64,000 nt of DNA from Gaiellasilicea sp033857955. Lineage in GTDB: Bacteria > Actinomycetota > Thermoleophilia > Gaiellales > Gaiellaceae. Shown piece after piece: positions 32,151 through 40,587 of this stretch. Under the pieces are notes generated by a model. It did not search any database and had not been told where the DNA came from. It worked only from the letters and a program-made list of their open reading frames with translations. Made by a program: the position numbers and the translations under genes. The DNA lies in contig JAWVCW010000031.1 in NCBI GenBank assembly GCA_033857955.1, positions 1 through 64,000 of the forward strand, in the 5' to 3' direction. Position 1 is the first letter of the stretch, and each line of letters opens with the position of its first letter.

Positions 32151-32912
32151 GTGGCCACCTCCGCACCGATCCTCGCCACACGGAACCTCGGGCTCGACAT
32201 CGGCGGCGCACGAATCGTCGCCGATGTCTCGCTCGACGTCTTCGCGGGCGAGTTCGTCGGGATCATCGGGCCGAACGGCGCCGGCAAGACCACGCTCTTC
32301 AACCTGCTCTCGGGGCTCCTCCGCCCGACCGCGGGGAGCGTCCAGCTGCACGGCCGCGACGTCACGAGCTCGCCGCCCTACCGGCGAACCCGCGCCGGCC
32401 TCGGTCGCACCTTCCAGGTGTCGAGCGTCTTCCCGCTGCTCTCGGTGCACGAGAACGTCCGCCTGGCCGCGGAAGCCGAGCTCGGAGGCTCTCTGCGGAT
32501 CTGGCGGCGCGCCGCATCGGTCCGGGAGGCGCTCGAACGGGCGGAGCGCTCGCTCGAGCGGGTCGGGTTGCACGCCCGGATGCTCTGGCCGGCCGGTCTG
32601 CTCTCCCACGGCGACAAGCGGAAGCTCGAGCTCGCGATGCTGCTCGCGGGCAAGCCGGACGTGATCCTGCTCGACGAGCCGATGGCCGGCGTCTCCGCCG
32701 AGGACGTCGACGAGCTCGTGGAGTTGATCCGGGCCGTGCATCTGGAGGAAGGCAAGACGGTGCTGATGGTCGAGCACCGCATGGAGGTCGTGATCGGGCT
32801 CGCCCAGAAGATCGCCGTCATGCACCACGGGGCGTTGCTCGCCTTCGACGAGCCCGACGCGGTGATGGCGAACGAGACGGTCCAGACCGCGTACCTGGGG
32901 GAGCCATTGTGA
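32151..32912 (+). CDS. livG: ABC transporter ATP-binding protein, LivG type
   Basis: 253 residues. Walker A GPNGAGKTT (near 43-51), Walker B VILLDEPMAGVSAEDVDEL, and the H-loop in MLVEHRMEV are intact; the ABC signature is LSHGDKRKLE, a common LivG variant. GTG 32151 follows AGGGG. The stop overlaps livF (GTGA). Confidence 0.93.
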   Translation: MATSAPILATRNLGLDIGGARIVADVSLDVFAGEFVGIIGPNGAGKTTLFNLLSGLLRPTAGSVQLHGRDVTSSPPYRRTRAGLGRTFQVSSVFPLLSVHENVRLAAEAELGGSLRIWRRAASVREALERAERSLERVGLHARMLWPAGLLSHGDKRKLELAMLLAGKPDVILLDEPMAGVSAEDVDELVELIRAVHLEEGKTVLMVEHRMEVVIGLAQKIAVMHHGALLAFDEPDAVMANETVQTAYLGEPL

Positions 32913-33640
32913 GCGCTCCCGCGCCCCTGATCCGGGTCGATGATCTGCACGTTCACCTCGGCGAGTCGCATGTGCTCCAGGGGGTCTCGTTCGACGTGCC
33001 CGAAGGCGGCGTCACCGCGCTCCTCGGCCGCAACGGCGTCGGCAAGACGACGACGCTGCGCGCGATGATGGGGCTCGTGCCGCGCCGCGGCGCCGTCTCG
33101 CTCGCCGGCGAGGAGCTGACCCGCCTTCCGACCCACGAGATCGTCCGGCGCGGGATCGGCTACGTGCCCGAGGATCGCGACGTGTTCGCCGGCCTGACGG
33201 TGGACGAGAACCTGCGCCTCGCAGAGCGGAGCTCCATGAGCGGCGGGAACGGCAACCCGCGTTACGAGCTCGTCTATGAGCTCTTCCCGGAGCTCGAGAC
33301 GCGCGGCGCTCAGAAGGCGGGCACGCTGTCCGGCGGCCAGCAGCAGATGGTCGCCATCGCCCGGGCGCTCCTGAACGACAACCCGGTGCTGCTCGTGGAC
33401 GAGCCGACGAAGGGGCTCGCGCCGCTGCTCGTGACGGAGGTTGCCGCCGCGCTCGAGCGAGCCGCCGAGCTGGCGACCGTGCTGCTCGTGGAGCAGAACC
33501 TCGCCGTCGTCGCGCGTGTCGCGCAGCAGGTGGTGGTGCTCGACGTCGGCAGGGTCGTCCACACCGGCCCGGCCGCCGAGCTGCTCGGCGATCCCGAGCG
33601 CATCCGCGCTCTCCTGGGCGTGCACGGAGGCTCGCACTGA
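32909..33640 (+). CDS. livF: ABC transporter ATP-binding protein, LivF type
   Basis: 243 residues. Walker A GRNGVGKTTTL, signature LSGGQQQMVAIARAL, Walker B VLLVDEPTKGLAP and the EQN H-loop variant are typical of LivF. GTG 32909 overlaps livG. It pairs with LivG to energise import. Confidence 0.94.
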   Translation: MSAPAPLIRVDDLHVHLGESHVLQGVSFDVPEGGVTALLGRNGVGKTTTLRAMMGLVPRRGAVSLAGEELTRLPTHEIVRRGIGYVPEDRDVFAGLTVDENLRLAERSSMSGGNGNPRYELVYELFPELETRGAQKAGTLSGGQQQMVAIARALLNDNPVLLVDEPTKGLAPLLVTEVAAALERAAELATVLLVEQNLAVVARVAQQVVVLDVGRVVHTGPAAELLGDPERIRALLGVHGGSH

Positions 33641-34518
33641 GCACCTTCGTCCTTCTCACGATCACCGGCCTTGGACTCGGCGCCATGTACTTCCTGATCG
33701 CGTCGGGCCTCTCGCTGATCTACGGCCTGATGGGCGTGCTCAACTTCGCCCACGGCGCGCTGCTCACGGTCGGCGCCTACTCGACGTGGTGGATGTCGAC
33801 GCATGTCGGAGGCGGGCCCGGCACGAAGCTGCTCGTGGGAGCGCTCTTCGGCATCGCGGTCGGGGCGGCGCTCGCGGCGTTGATCGAGCTCGCGCTGATC
33901 CGCCCGCTCTACCGTCGCCCGATCGAGCAGGTGCTGGTCACGGTCGGGCTCGCGCTCGCCCTCAACGCCCTGGTCGAAGCGATCTGGGGCTTCGATGCAC
34001 GCCAGTTCCCGGTGCCCGCCTGGATGATCGACACGACGTCGATCCTCGGCGCCTCGATCCCGAACGACCGCTTCGTCGAGATCGCCACCGCAGGACTCGT
34101 GCTCATCGGCCTGACCGCGTTCCTCCGCTACACGCGGTACGGGCTGATCATCCGGGCCGGGGTCGAGAACCGCGCGATGGTGACGGCGCTCGGAATCGAC
34201 GTTCGCAAGGCGTTCACGCTCGTCTTCGCGCTCGGCGGCGCGGCCGCGGCGCTGGCGGGCGTCCTGTCCGGCGTCTATTTCGGCGTCGTCGATCCGGGCC
34301 GCGGCACGTCGCTCCTGATCTTCGCCTTCATCGTCGTCGTCATCGGCGGCTTCGGCTCGATCGGCGGTACCGCCGTGGCCGCCGTCGTCGTCGGCCTGAT
34401 CCAGCAGTACGCGAACTACTACGCCTCGAGCGGGCTCGGCGACCTCGCCGTTGTGCTCCTGCTCGCGATCGTGCTCCTGCTCAAACCCGAGGGGCTCGCG
34501 CCCAGGGTGGCGCATTGA
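33637..34518 (+). CDS. livH: ABC transporter permease LivH, apparent CTG start
   Basis: Membrane permease of the importer, about eight membrane segments, 293 residues if started at CTG 33637. That codon overlaps the livF stop as CTGA and has GGAGG 6 nt upstream. It gives the LivH-like N-terminus STFVLLTITGLGLGAMYF. The first ATG (33685) would cut into the first membrane segment and has no Shine-Dalgarno. NFAHGALLTVGAY and GFGSIGGTAVAAVVVG are family segments. Confidence 0.9.
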   Translation: MSTFVLLTITGLGLGAMYFLIASGLSLIYGLMGVLNFAHGALLTVGAYSTWWMSTHVGGGPGTKLLVGALFGIAVGAALAALIELALIRPLYRRPIEQVLVTVGLALALNALVEAIWGFDARQFPVPAWMIDTTSILGASIPNDRFVEIATAGLVLIGLTAFLRYTRYGLIIRAGVENRAMVTALGIDVRKAFTLVFALGGAAAALAGVLSGVYFGVVDPGRGTSLLIFAFIVVVIGGFGSIGGTAVAAVVVGLIQQYANYYASSGLGDLAVVLLLAIVLLLKPEGLAPRVAH

Positions 34519-35543
34519 CACGCGTCCGGCCCCTCCTCGTACCCGTGCTGCTGCTTGTGGCGTTCGCGCTCGTGCCGAAGCTCTCGCTCGACATTCCGGT
34601 CCTGTTCGGCGGGCCGCTCGACAGTCCGGGCACGCTCGGGCTGCTCGCCCTGTGCCTCGTCTTCGCCGGGGTGGCGCTCACCTACGACCTGCTCTTCGGC
34701 ATCACGGGGCTCCTCTCGTTCGGTCATGCCCTCTATTTCGCGATCGGCGTCTACCTGACGACGATCGCGCTGACGAAGTGGGAGTGGGGACTCGTGAAGA
34801 CGCTGCTCGTCGTCGTGGGCGTCGGGATCCTCGTGCCGCTCGTCCTCGGCGCGATCAGCCTCCGCGTCGGCGGCATCGCGTTCGCGATGGTGACGCTCGC
34901 ATTCGCACAGGCCGGCCAGGTGCTCGTGCAGAAGAACCCGAACGGTCTGACGGGCGGGGAGGAGGGCCTCGGTCTCAACTTCGCCGCGATCCCCGATGCC
35001 TTCGTCGGCGTCCTGAACACGAAGAACCTCTACTGGCTGGCGCTCGGCTACGCCGCGGTCGTGTTCCTGATCGTCCGCTGGGCCGTCAACAGCTCGCCCG
35101 GCCACGTCTGGCAGGCGATCCGCGAGAACGAGCGCCGGGTCGAGGTGATCGGCCTCCAGCCGCTGCGGTTCAAGCTGCTCGCGTTCGTGCTCGCCTCGTT
35201 CCTCGCGACCATGGGCGGCGTCATCTGGCTGATCGTCCTCGGCACCGGTGCGTCGCCGCAGGTCACCACCGCGAGCTTCACGCTGACGCTGCTCGTGATG
35301 GTCGTGATCGGCGGCGCGGGCACCCGCTACGGCGCGCTCCTGGGCGGTTTCCTCTACACCCTGGCCGATCAGCGGCTGGGCTCGCTCGCCGGCTCCTCCA
35401 CCATCGATGATCTGCCTTCCGTGCTCTCCACGCCGCTCTCCGAGCCGCTCTTCATCCTCGGGACGCTCTTCATCCTGCTCGTCTTCTTCGTCCCCGGCGG
35501 GCTCGCGGGCCTCGGCAACCGCCTCAGAAAGGCGCGGACATGA
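34515..35543 (+). CDS. livM: ABC transporter permease LivM
   Basis: 342 residues, about nine membrane segments, with the LivM hallmark GITGLLSFGHALYFAIGVY near 60-78 and the coupling-helix region IRENERRVEVIGL. The start is TTG 34515, overlapping the livH stop (TTGA), with AGGGTGG about 5 nt upstream. The stop overlaps the hydrolase gene (ATGA). Confidence 0.93.
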   Translation: MTRVRPLLVPVLLLVAFALVPKLSLDIPVLFGGPLDSPGTLGLLALCLVFAGVALTYDLLFGITGLLSFGHALYFAIGVYLTTIALTKWEWGLVKTLLVVVGVGILVPLVLGAISLRVGGIAFAMVTLAFAQAGQVLVQKNPNGLTGGEEGLGLNFAAIPDAFVGVLNTKNLYWLALGYAAVVFLIVRWAVNSSPGHVWQAIRENERRVEVIGLQPLRFKLLAFVLASFLATMGGVIWLIVLGTGASPQVTTASFTLTLLVMVVIGGAGTRYGALLGGFLYTLADQRLGSLAGSSTIDDLPSVLSTPLSEPLFILGTLFILLVFFVPGGLAGLGNRLRKART

Positions 35544-36280
35544 AGATCGCCTGGGAGCGCAACGGATCGGGACCGCCGTTGCTGCTGATCCACGGGCTCG
35601 GCTACGCGCGCTGGGGCTGGGAGCCCGTCGTTGAGGCGCTCGCGCGCACGTTCGACACGATTCTCTTCGACAACCGCGGCGTCGGAGAGAGCGACGCGCC
35701 GCCCGGCCCGTACACCGTGGCCGAGCTGGCCGCCGACGCGGTGCAGGTCCTCGACGAGGCCGGGGTCGAGCGGGCCCACGTGGTCGGGACGAGCCTCGGC
35801 GGCATGGTTGCGCAGGAGCTCGCGCTCGGCAGCTCGGAGCGCGTCGGCAGGCTCGTGCTCGCGTGCACGACGCCCGGCGGGCCGCAGGCGTTCCCGATGC
35901 CGCAGCGAACGGTCGAGTTGATGCAGGCGCGCGCGACACTCCGCGAATACGTCGAGAACGCCCTCGAGCCGGATCCACGCGTCGAGCTCGTCGACCGGAT
36001 CCTCGCGCACCGCGAGCGCACCGCGCAGGGATTCGAGGCCTGGGCGGCGCAGGCCGCTGCCGGCGCGACGTTCGCTGCGCACGACCGGCTCGGCTCGCTC
36101 TCCGCACCGACGCTCGTGCAGCACGGCGACGGTGACGTCGTCGTCGATCCCCGCAACGCCGACCTGCTCGCCGAGGCGATCCCCGACGCACGCGTCTCCG
36201 TCTATCCCGGCTGCGGTCATCTGTTCATGTGGCAGGAGCCGGAGCGGTTCGCGCGCGAGCTGGAGGAGTTCCTGTGCTGA
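35540..36280 (+). CDS. alpha/beta-hydrolase
   Basis: 246 residues. The oxyanion region is HGLGYARWGW, the nucleophile S85 lies in GTSLGGM, and probable acid D (GDVVVDP) and base H (YPGCGHLFMW) follow. Family members hydrolyse esters, lactones, ring-cleavage products or thioesters. The ATGA overlap with livM and the CoA ligase next to it suggest it works on the imported compound or its thioester. Confidence 0.87.
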   Translation: MKIAWERNGSGPPLLLIHGLGYARWGWEPVVEALARTFDTILFDNRGVGESDAPPGPYTVAELAADAVQVLDEAGVERAHVVGTSLGGMVAQELALGSSERVGRLVLACTTPGGPQAFPMPQRTVELMQARATLREYVENALEPDPRVELVDRILAHRERTAQGFEAWAAQAAAGATFAAHDRLGSLSAPTLVQHGDGDVVVDPRNADLLAEAIPDARVSVYPGCGHLFMWQEPERFARELEEFLC

Positions 36281-37743
36281 CCGCGGGCCAATTGACCCTG
36301 GGCCGCTGGATCAGCGACCGCGCACGGGCGACCCCCGGCCGCGTTGCGATCGACTTCCAGGATGGGAAGACGACCTACGCGGAGCTCGACGAGCGCTCCG
36401 ACCGGCTCGCGGCAGGCTTCCTGGAGGCCGGACTCGTTCCGGGCGACCGCGTCGCGACGCTGACCGGAACGAGTCCCGAGCACGTCGTCGCCTTCTTCGC
36501 CTGCGCGAAAGCGGGCCTGATCCTGATGCCGCTCAACACGCGGCTGGCGGTGCCCGAGCTCGCCTACCAGCTGGCCGACGCCGGGCCGGCCGTGCTCCTC
36601 TGCTCCGACGAGCACGCCGAGACCGCCGCCGCGCTCCACCCGCGAACCGCGGGCCTGGAGGAGCTTGTGTTTCAGAAACACAAGCCGCTTCCTCCGCCCG
36701 GCGACGACGACGGGCTGCTGCTCGTCTACACCTCGGGGACGACCGGGAAGCCGAAGGGCGCCCTCCTCACGCACGCGAACTGCTTCTGGACGAACCTCTC
36801 GTTCGACCGTGTGGCCGGGGTGTCCGGCGAGGACACGGTGCTGCAGGTGCTGCCGCAGTTCCACGTCGGCGGCTGGAACGTGCAGCCTCTGCTCGCGTGG
36901 TGGAAGGGCGCCACCGTCGTGCTCGAACCGGCTTTCGACCCCGCTCGAGCCCTCGCGCTGATCGCAGAGAAGCACGTGACGTCGATGATGGGCGTGCCCG
37001 CGACCTACCTCTTCATGGCGCAGGATCCGGACTTCGCGAAGGCCGACCTCTGGTCGCTGCGTCGTGCTGTCGTGGGAGGCGCGCCGATGCCCGAGGCGCT
37101 CCTCGAGGCCTGGCACGAGCGCGGTGTCGAGATCGTCCAGGGCTACGGCCTGACCGAGGCGGCGCCGAACGTCCTCTGCCTGCCGCCCGAGGACGCGGCG
37201 CGCAAGCGGGGCTTTGCCGGGAAGCCGTACCCGCACGTCGACGTCGCCCTGCGCGACCCGGAGAGCGGCCGCCTCCTCGAGGGCGTGGCCGAGGGCGAGC
37301 TCGTCGTCCAGGGCCCCAACGTCTTTGCCGGCTACTGGCGCAACGAGGAGGCCACGGCGGCCGCCTTCGCCGACGGCTGGCTGCTGACCGGCGACGTCGC
37401 GGCCCGCGACGAGGAGGGCTACTACCGGATCGTCGGCCGCACGAAGGACATGGTCATCTCCGGCGGCGAGAACGTCTACCCGGCCGAGATCGAGAACGTC
37501 TTGCACGAGCATCCCGCGGTGGCGGAGGCGGCGGTCGTCGGCGTTCCCGACGAACGCTGGGGCGAGGCGTGCCTCGCGTTCGTCGTCCTGAGCGGCGAGG
37601 CCACCGAGGAAGAGCTGCTCGAGCACTGCCGGGCCCGGCTCGCCCGGTACAAGGTGCCGCGCGGTGTCCGCTTCGTCGAGTCGCTGCCGCGGAACGCGCT
37701 CGACAAGGTCGTCAAGTCCGAGTTGCTGGAGCGGGTGCGATGA
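36274..37743 (+). CDS. acyl-CoA synthetase (AMP-forming)
   Basis: 489-residue ANL-superfamily ligase. The adenylation P-loop YTSGTTGKPKG is at 152-162; GYGLTEAAP, the TGDVAARDEEGYY hinge region and the lysine in NALDKVVK near the C-terminus complete the set. It forms acyl-AMP, then acyl-CoA. GTG 36274 overlaps the hydrolase by 7 nt with GGAGGAG upstream. The substrate is probably the acid taken up by the Liv-type importer. Confidence 0.92.
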   Translation: MLTAGQLTLGRWISDRARATPGRVAIDFQDGKTTYAELDERSDRLAAGFLEAGLVPGDRVATLTGTSPEHVVAFFACAKAGLILMPLNTRLAVPELAYQLADAGPAVLLCSDEHAETAAALHPRTAGLEELVFQKHKPLPPPGDDDGLLLVYTSGTTGKPKGALLTHANCFWTNLSFDRVAGVSGEDTVLQVLPQFHVGGWNVQPLLAWWKGATVVLEPAFDPARALALIAEKHVTSMMGVPATYLFMAQDPDFAKADLWSLRRAVVGGAPMPEALLEAWHERGVEIVQGYGLTEAAPNVLCLPPEDAARKRGFAGKPYPHVDVALRDPESGRLLEGVAEGELVVQGPNVFAGYWRNEEATAAAFADGWLLTGDVAARDEEGYYRIVGRTKDMVISGGENVYPAEIENVLHEHPAVAEAAVVGVPDERWGEACLAFVVLSGEATEEELLEHCRARLARYKVPRGVRFVESLPRNALDKVVKSELLERVR

Positions 37744-38336
37744 AGCAGCTGACTGCGCGAGGCGAGCGCACGCGCCAGAAGCTGCTCGAGGCCGCGGAGC
37801 GGATCTTCGCCGAGCTCGGCTACCACGACGCCTCGATCGTCAAGATCACCGAGTCGGCGGGCGTCGGCCAGGGCACCTTCTACCTCTACTTCTCGAGCAA
37901 GAAGCAGGTCTTCGACGAGGTCGTGCTCGATCTGAACTCGCGCGTCCGCCATGCGATGACCGAAGCGTCCGAGAAGGGCACGACGCGCTCGGAGCGCGAG
38001 CTCCTCGGCTTCGGCGCCTTCTTCCGCTTCACGGCCGAGCACCCGGCGCTGTACCGGATCATCCGCCAGGCCGAGTTCGTCTCGCCGGAGACGCTGATCA
38101 CGCACTACGAGCGGCTGACCAGCGGCTACGTGACAGGGCTGCGGCAGGCCATGGATGCGGGCGAGATCGCGGACGGGGATCCCGAGGTGCTCGCCTGGAG
38201 CCTGATGGGGATCGGGGAGCTCGTCGGCATGCGCTGGATCCTGTGGAACGGCGAGCAGGCCATGCCCGAGGCGGTCTTCGACGAGCTGGCTCGGATCATC
38301 GTGCGGACGATCGGCGCGCAGGACATCGACCCGTGA
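37740..38336 (+). CDS. TetR-family transcriptional regulator
   Basis: 198 residues. The N-terminal HTH spans about 10-57 (RQKLLEAAERIFAELGYH, GVGQGTFYLYFSSKKQVF); the C-terminal ligand domain has GIGELVGMRW. ATG overlaps the CoA ligase stop. Embedded in the operon it may regulate, it likely senses the acyl-CoA and represses the promoter at 30828-30856. Confidence 0.9.
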   Translation: MKQLTARGERTRQKLLEAAERIFAELGYHDASIVKITESAGVGQGTFYLYFSSKKQVFDEVVLDLNSRVRHAMTEASEKGTTRSERELLGFGAFFRFTAEHPALYRIIRQAEFVSPETLITHYERLTSGYVTGLRQAMDAGEIADGDPEVLAWSLMGIGELVGMRWILWNGEQAMPEAVFDELARIIVRTIGAQDIDP

Positions 38337-39325
38337 CGATCGGGCTCGCCGCCACGGCGACCTACCTTCCGGAGAAGTGGGTGAGCGCGGCCGAGGTCTC
38401 GGCGGCGAGCTCGATCCCGGAGCAGGTGATTCTCGAGAAGTTCGGCCTGCGCGGGAAGCACATCGCCGCGGCGGACGAGCACATCAGCGACATGTCGGTC
38501 GAGGCTGCTTCCCGCCTGCTCGGTCAGCAGGACCTCGACCCAGGGGAGATCGACGTCGTTCTCTACTACGGCTCGCTCTGGAAGGACTATCCGGTCTGGC
38601 AGGCGGCGCCGTGGATCGCGCACCGGCTGGGCTGCAAGAACGCCTACGCGCTCGAGTACGCGAACGTCTCCTGTGGCACTCCGGTCGCGCTCCGGCTCGC
38701 CCGTAACTTCCTGCTTGCCGAGCCCGACCTCCGGAACGTGCTGCTCGTGGCCGCCTGCCGCGAGTCGTACCTCCTCGACTACACGAACGAGCGCTCCCGC
38801 TTCATGTTCAACTTCGGGGACGGCGCCGTCGCGGGCTTGCTCACGCGCGACGCGCCGCACGAGCTGCTTGGCTGCCATGCCCTCACGGACGGCTCCTTCT
38901 CCCTGCAGGTGAAGGTCCCCGCCGGAGGCTCGGTGGAGCCCGCATCGGCGGCGAGCGTCGCCGGCCGGCGCCACTACCTCGACGTCGCCGACCCCGCGCA
39001 GATGAAGGGCGGGCTCGACGAGGTCAGCCTGCCGAACTTCGTCGCCGCCGCCCGGGGCGCCCTCGAGCGGTCCGATGCGACACTGGCGGACGTCTCCTAC
39101 CTGTGCGGGATCCACATGAAGCGCTCGATGCACGAGGCGATCGTCGAAGGGCTCGGCGGCCCCCGCGCCGCCTACCTCGACGACACCGGCCACATGAGCG
39201 GCGTCGACTCGCTGCTCGCGCTCGACCGGGCGGGACGCGCCGGCGAGCTCGACGACGGCGACCTCGTCCTCCTGCTCGCTGCCGGCACCGGCTACACCTG
39301 GGCGGCGGCGGTGGTCAGGTGGTAG
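38333..39325 (+). CDS. 3-oxoacyl-ACP synthase III-like condensing enzyme
   Basis: 330-residue thiolase-fold protein. The nucleophile is C114 (NVSCGTP), at the FabH position. In place of the FabH HQAN and GNTS motifs it has GIHMKRSM and DDTGHMSG, so a His is kept but the Asn is replaced by a His-containing loop. This fits FabH relatives acting on acyl-CoA outside fatty acid synthesis. GTG overlaps tetR (GTGA). Confidence 0.82.
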   Translation: MTIGLAATATYLPEKWVSAAEVSAASSIPEQVILEKFGLRGKHIAAADEHISDMSVEAASRLLGQQDLDPGEIDVVLYYGSLWKDYPVWQAAPWIAHRLGCKNAYALEYANVSCGTPVALRLARNFLLAEPDLRNVLLVAACRESYLLDYTNERSRFMFNFGDGAVAGLLTRDAPHELLGCHALTDGSFSLQVKVPAGGSVEPASAASVAGRRHYLDVADPAQMKGGLDEVSLPNFVAAARGALERSDATLADVSYLCGIHMKRSMHEAIVEGLGGPRAAYLDDTGHMSGVDSLLALDRAGRAGELDDGDLVLLLAAGTGYTWAAAVVRW

Positions 39326-39756
39326 TCGAGGATCTGATCGGGCAGGAGCTCGTCTCGCCCTGGCGCGAGATCGACCAGGCGCGGGTCGACGAGTTCGCGC
39401 ACGCAACCGACGATCCGCAATGGATCCACACGGACCCCGAGCAGGCCGCCGCCGGCCCGTTCGGAACGACGATCGCACACGGCTTTCTGACGCTCTCGCT
39501 CGTCGTGCCGATGTTCGGAGAGGCCTTGCCGCCTCTCGACGGCTACGGGATGACCCTCAACTACGGCCTCAACCGCGTGCGCTTCACGTCACCGGTGCCC
39601 GTCGGGAGCAGGATCCGCGGCCGTTTCCTGATCGAGGACGTGGAGGACGTTGCGCACGGAAAGCAGGCGCGCGTCGCGGCGACGATCGAGCTCGAGGGGC
39701 AGGAGAAGCCCGCCTGCGTGGCCGAGGCGCTCTTCCGCTTCCTCAGTCCAGGCTGA
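39319..39756 (+). CDS. MaoC-like (R)-specific enoyl-CoA hydratase
   Basis: 145-residue hot-dog-fold protein with the hydratase motif D-x(4)-H (ATDDPQWIHTDPE) and the FGTTIAHGFLTLSL segment. It would hydrate an enoyl-CoA. GTG 39319 overlaps the KAS III-like stop by 7 nt and ends the operon. The last 14 nt overlap the convergent methyltransferase gene. Confidence 0.9.
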   Translation: MVVEDLIGQELVSPWREIDQARVDEFAHATDDPQWIHTDPEQAAAGPFGTTIAHGFLTLSLVVPMFGEALPPLDGYGMTLNYGLNRVRFTSPVPVGSRIRGRFLIEDVEDVAHGKQARVAATIELEGQEKPACVAEALFRFLSPG

Positions 39757-40510
39757 CGGTCCCGCGGGCGGCCCAGGCGACGCTCTCGAGCACGAACGGC
39801 GCGGGCGGCACGAGCTCCTCGCACCGCTCGCGCAGTCGTTCTCTCTCAGACGGGTTCAGCGCTGCATAGCTCGCGCCCGCCGGCCCGATCCCGAATCCGA
39901 ACGGCTCCCACCAGTCGTCGAAGGTCGCGTACTCGACGCGCGCTTCCACCACTGATTCCTCGACCTGACGCAGACCGGCAGCCTCGAAGAGCTCCACGAG
40001 ATGGCCCTGCCTCGCGCCGGACAACGCGGACTCGTCCTCCGTGCCGAGGTCGAGCTCCCGTGCGGCGCGCCAGAAGGGAGCGAGCGGGGAGCGTTCGCCC
40101 GCATGGTCCCAGACGCATGCTGCGACGACGCCTTCGGATCGAGTCACTCGCGCCATCTCCCGCAGGCCCGCCACAGGATCGGTCATGAAGTGAACGACGA
40201 GTTGGGCGAGCGCCGCGTCAAAGGCGTCGTCGGGGTAGGGAAGTTCTTCCGCGGCAGCGCGTCGAACGTCGATCCCCGGATGATGCTCACGCGCGGCAGC
40301 GACGAAGGTCTCGGACGGATCGACGGCCGCCACCGACTCAGTCCCGAGCCGCGCGACCAATTCCGTCGTCAGGGCGCCCGGGCCGCAGCCGACGTCCAGC
40401 GCGCGGTCCCCTGCCCTGAGCCGCGCGAGGTCGGCGAGCTGCGGGGCGAGCTGTCGGGAGTGCACGCCCATGAAGCGGTCGTAGGCGTCGGCCGGAACGT
40501 TGAAGCTCAC
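39743..40510 (-). CDS. SAM-dependent methyltransferase (class I)
   Basis: 255 residues. Motif I is ALDVGCGPGALT near 40-51; AAAEELPYPDDAFD follows as in the UbiE/methyltransferase-11 group, then MTDPVAGLREMARV. The substrate is unknown. GTG 40510 is preferred over an upstream start because TAGAGT lies exactly 7 nt before it. Confidence 0.87.
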   Translation of the reverse strand: MSFNVPADAYDRFMGVHSRQLAPQLADLARLRAGDRALDVGCGPGALTTELVARLGTESVAAVDPSETFVAAAREHHPGIDVRRAAAEELPYPDDAFDAALAQLVVHFMTDPVAGLREMARVTRSEGVVAACVWDHAGERSPLAPFWRAARELDLGTEDESALSGARQGHLVELFEAAGLRQVEESVVEARVEYATFDDWWEPFGFGIGPAGASYAALNPSERERLRERCEELVPPAPFVLESVAWAARGTVSLD

Positions 40511-40517
40511 GCGACGA

Positions 40518-40523
40518 ACTCTA
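40518..40523 (-). promoter_or_regulatory. leaderless -10 box for methyltransferase gene
   Basis: TAGAGT on the minus strand, 7 nt, then GTG 40510; the same arrangement as at gcvT. Confidence 0.6.
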
Positions 40524-40572
40524 GACCGGATCGGCACCGCGCCGCCGAACGCACCGGCCTTCCCGCGACCGT

Positions 40573-40578
40573 TAGATT
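40573..40578 (+). promoter_or_regulatory. -10 box for sugar isomerase gene
   Basis: TAGATT lies 9 nt before ATG 40588. GGAGAGAG directly abuts the ATG, so leaderless or very short-leader initiation is likely. Confidence 0.5.
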
Positions 40579-40587
40579 CGGAGAGAG

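Noticed and set aside
34419..36191. 590-codon minus-strand frame under livM and the hydrolase
   Set aside because: Antisense to well-supported overlapping genes; Arg/Ala-rich product without domains.
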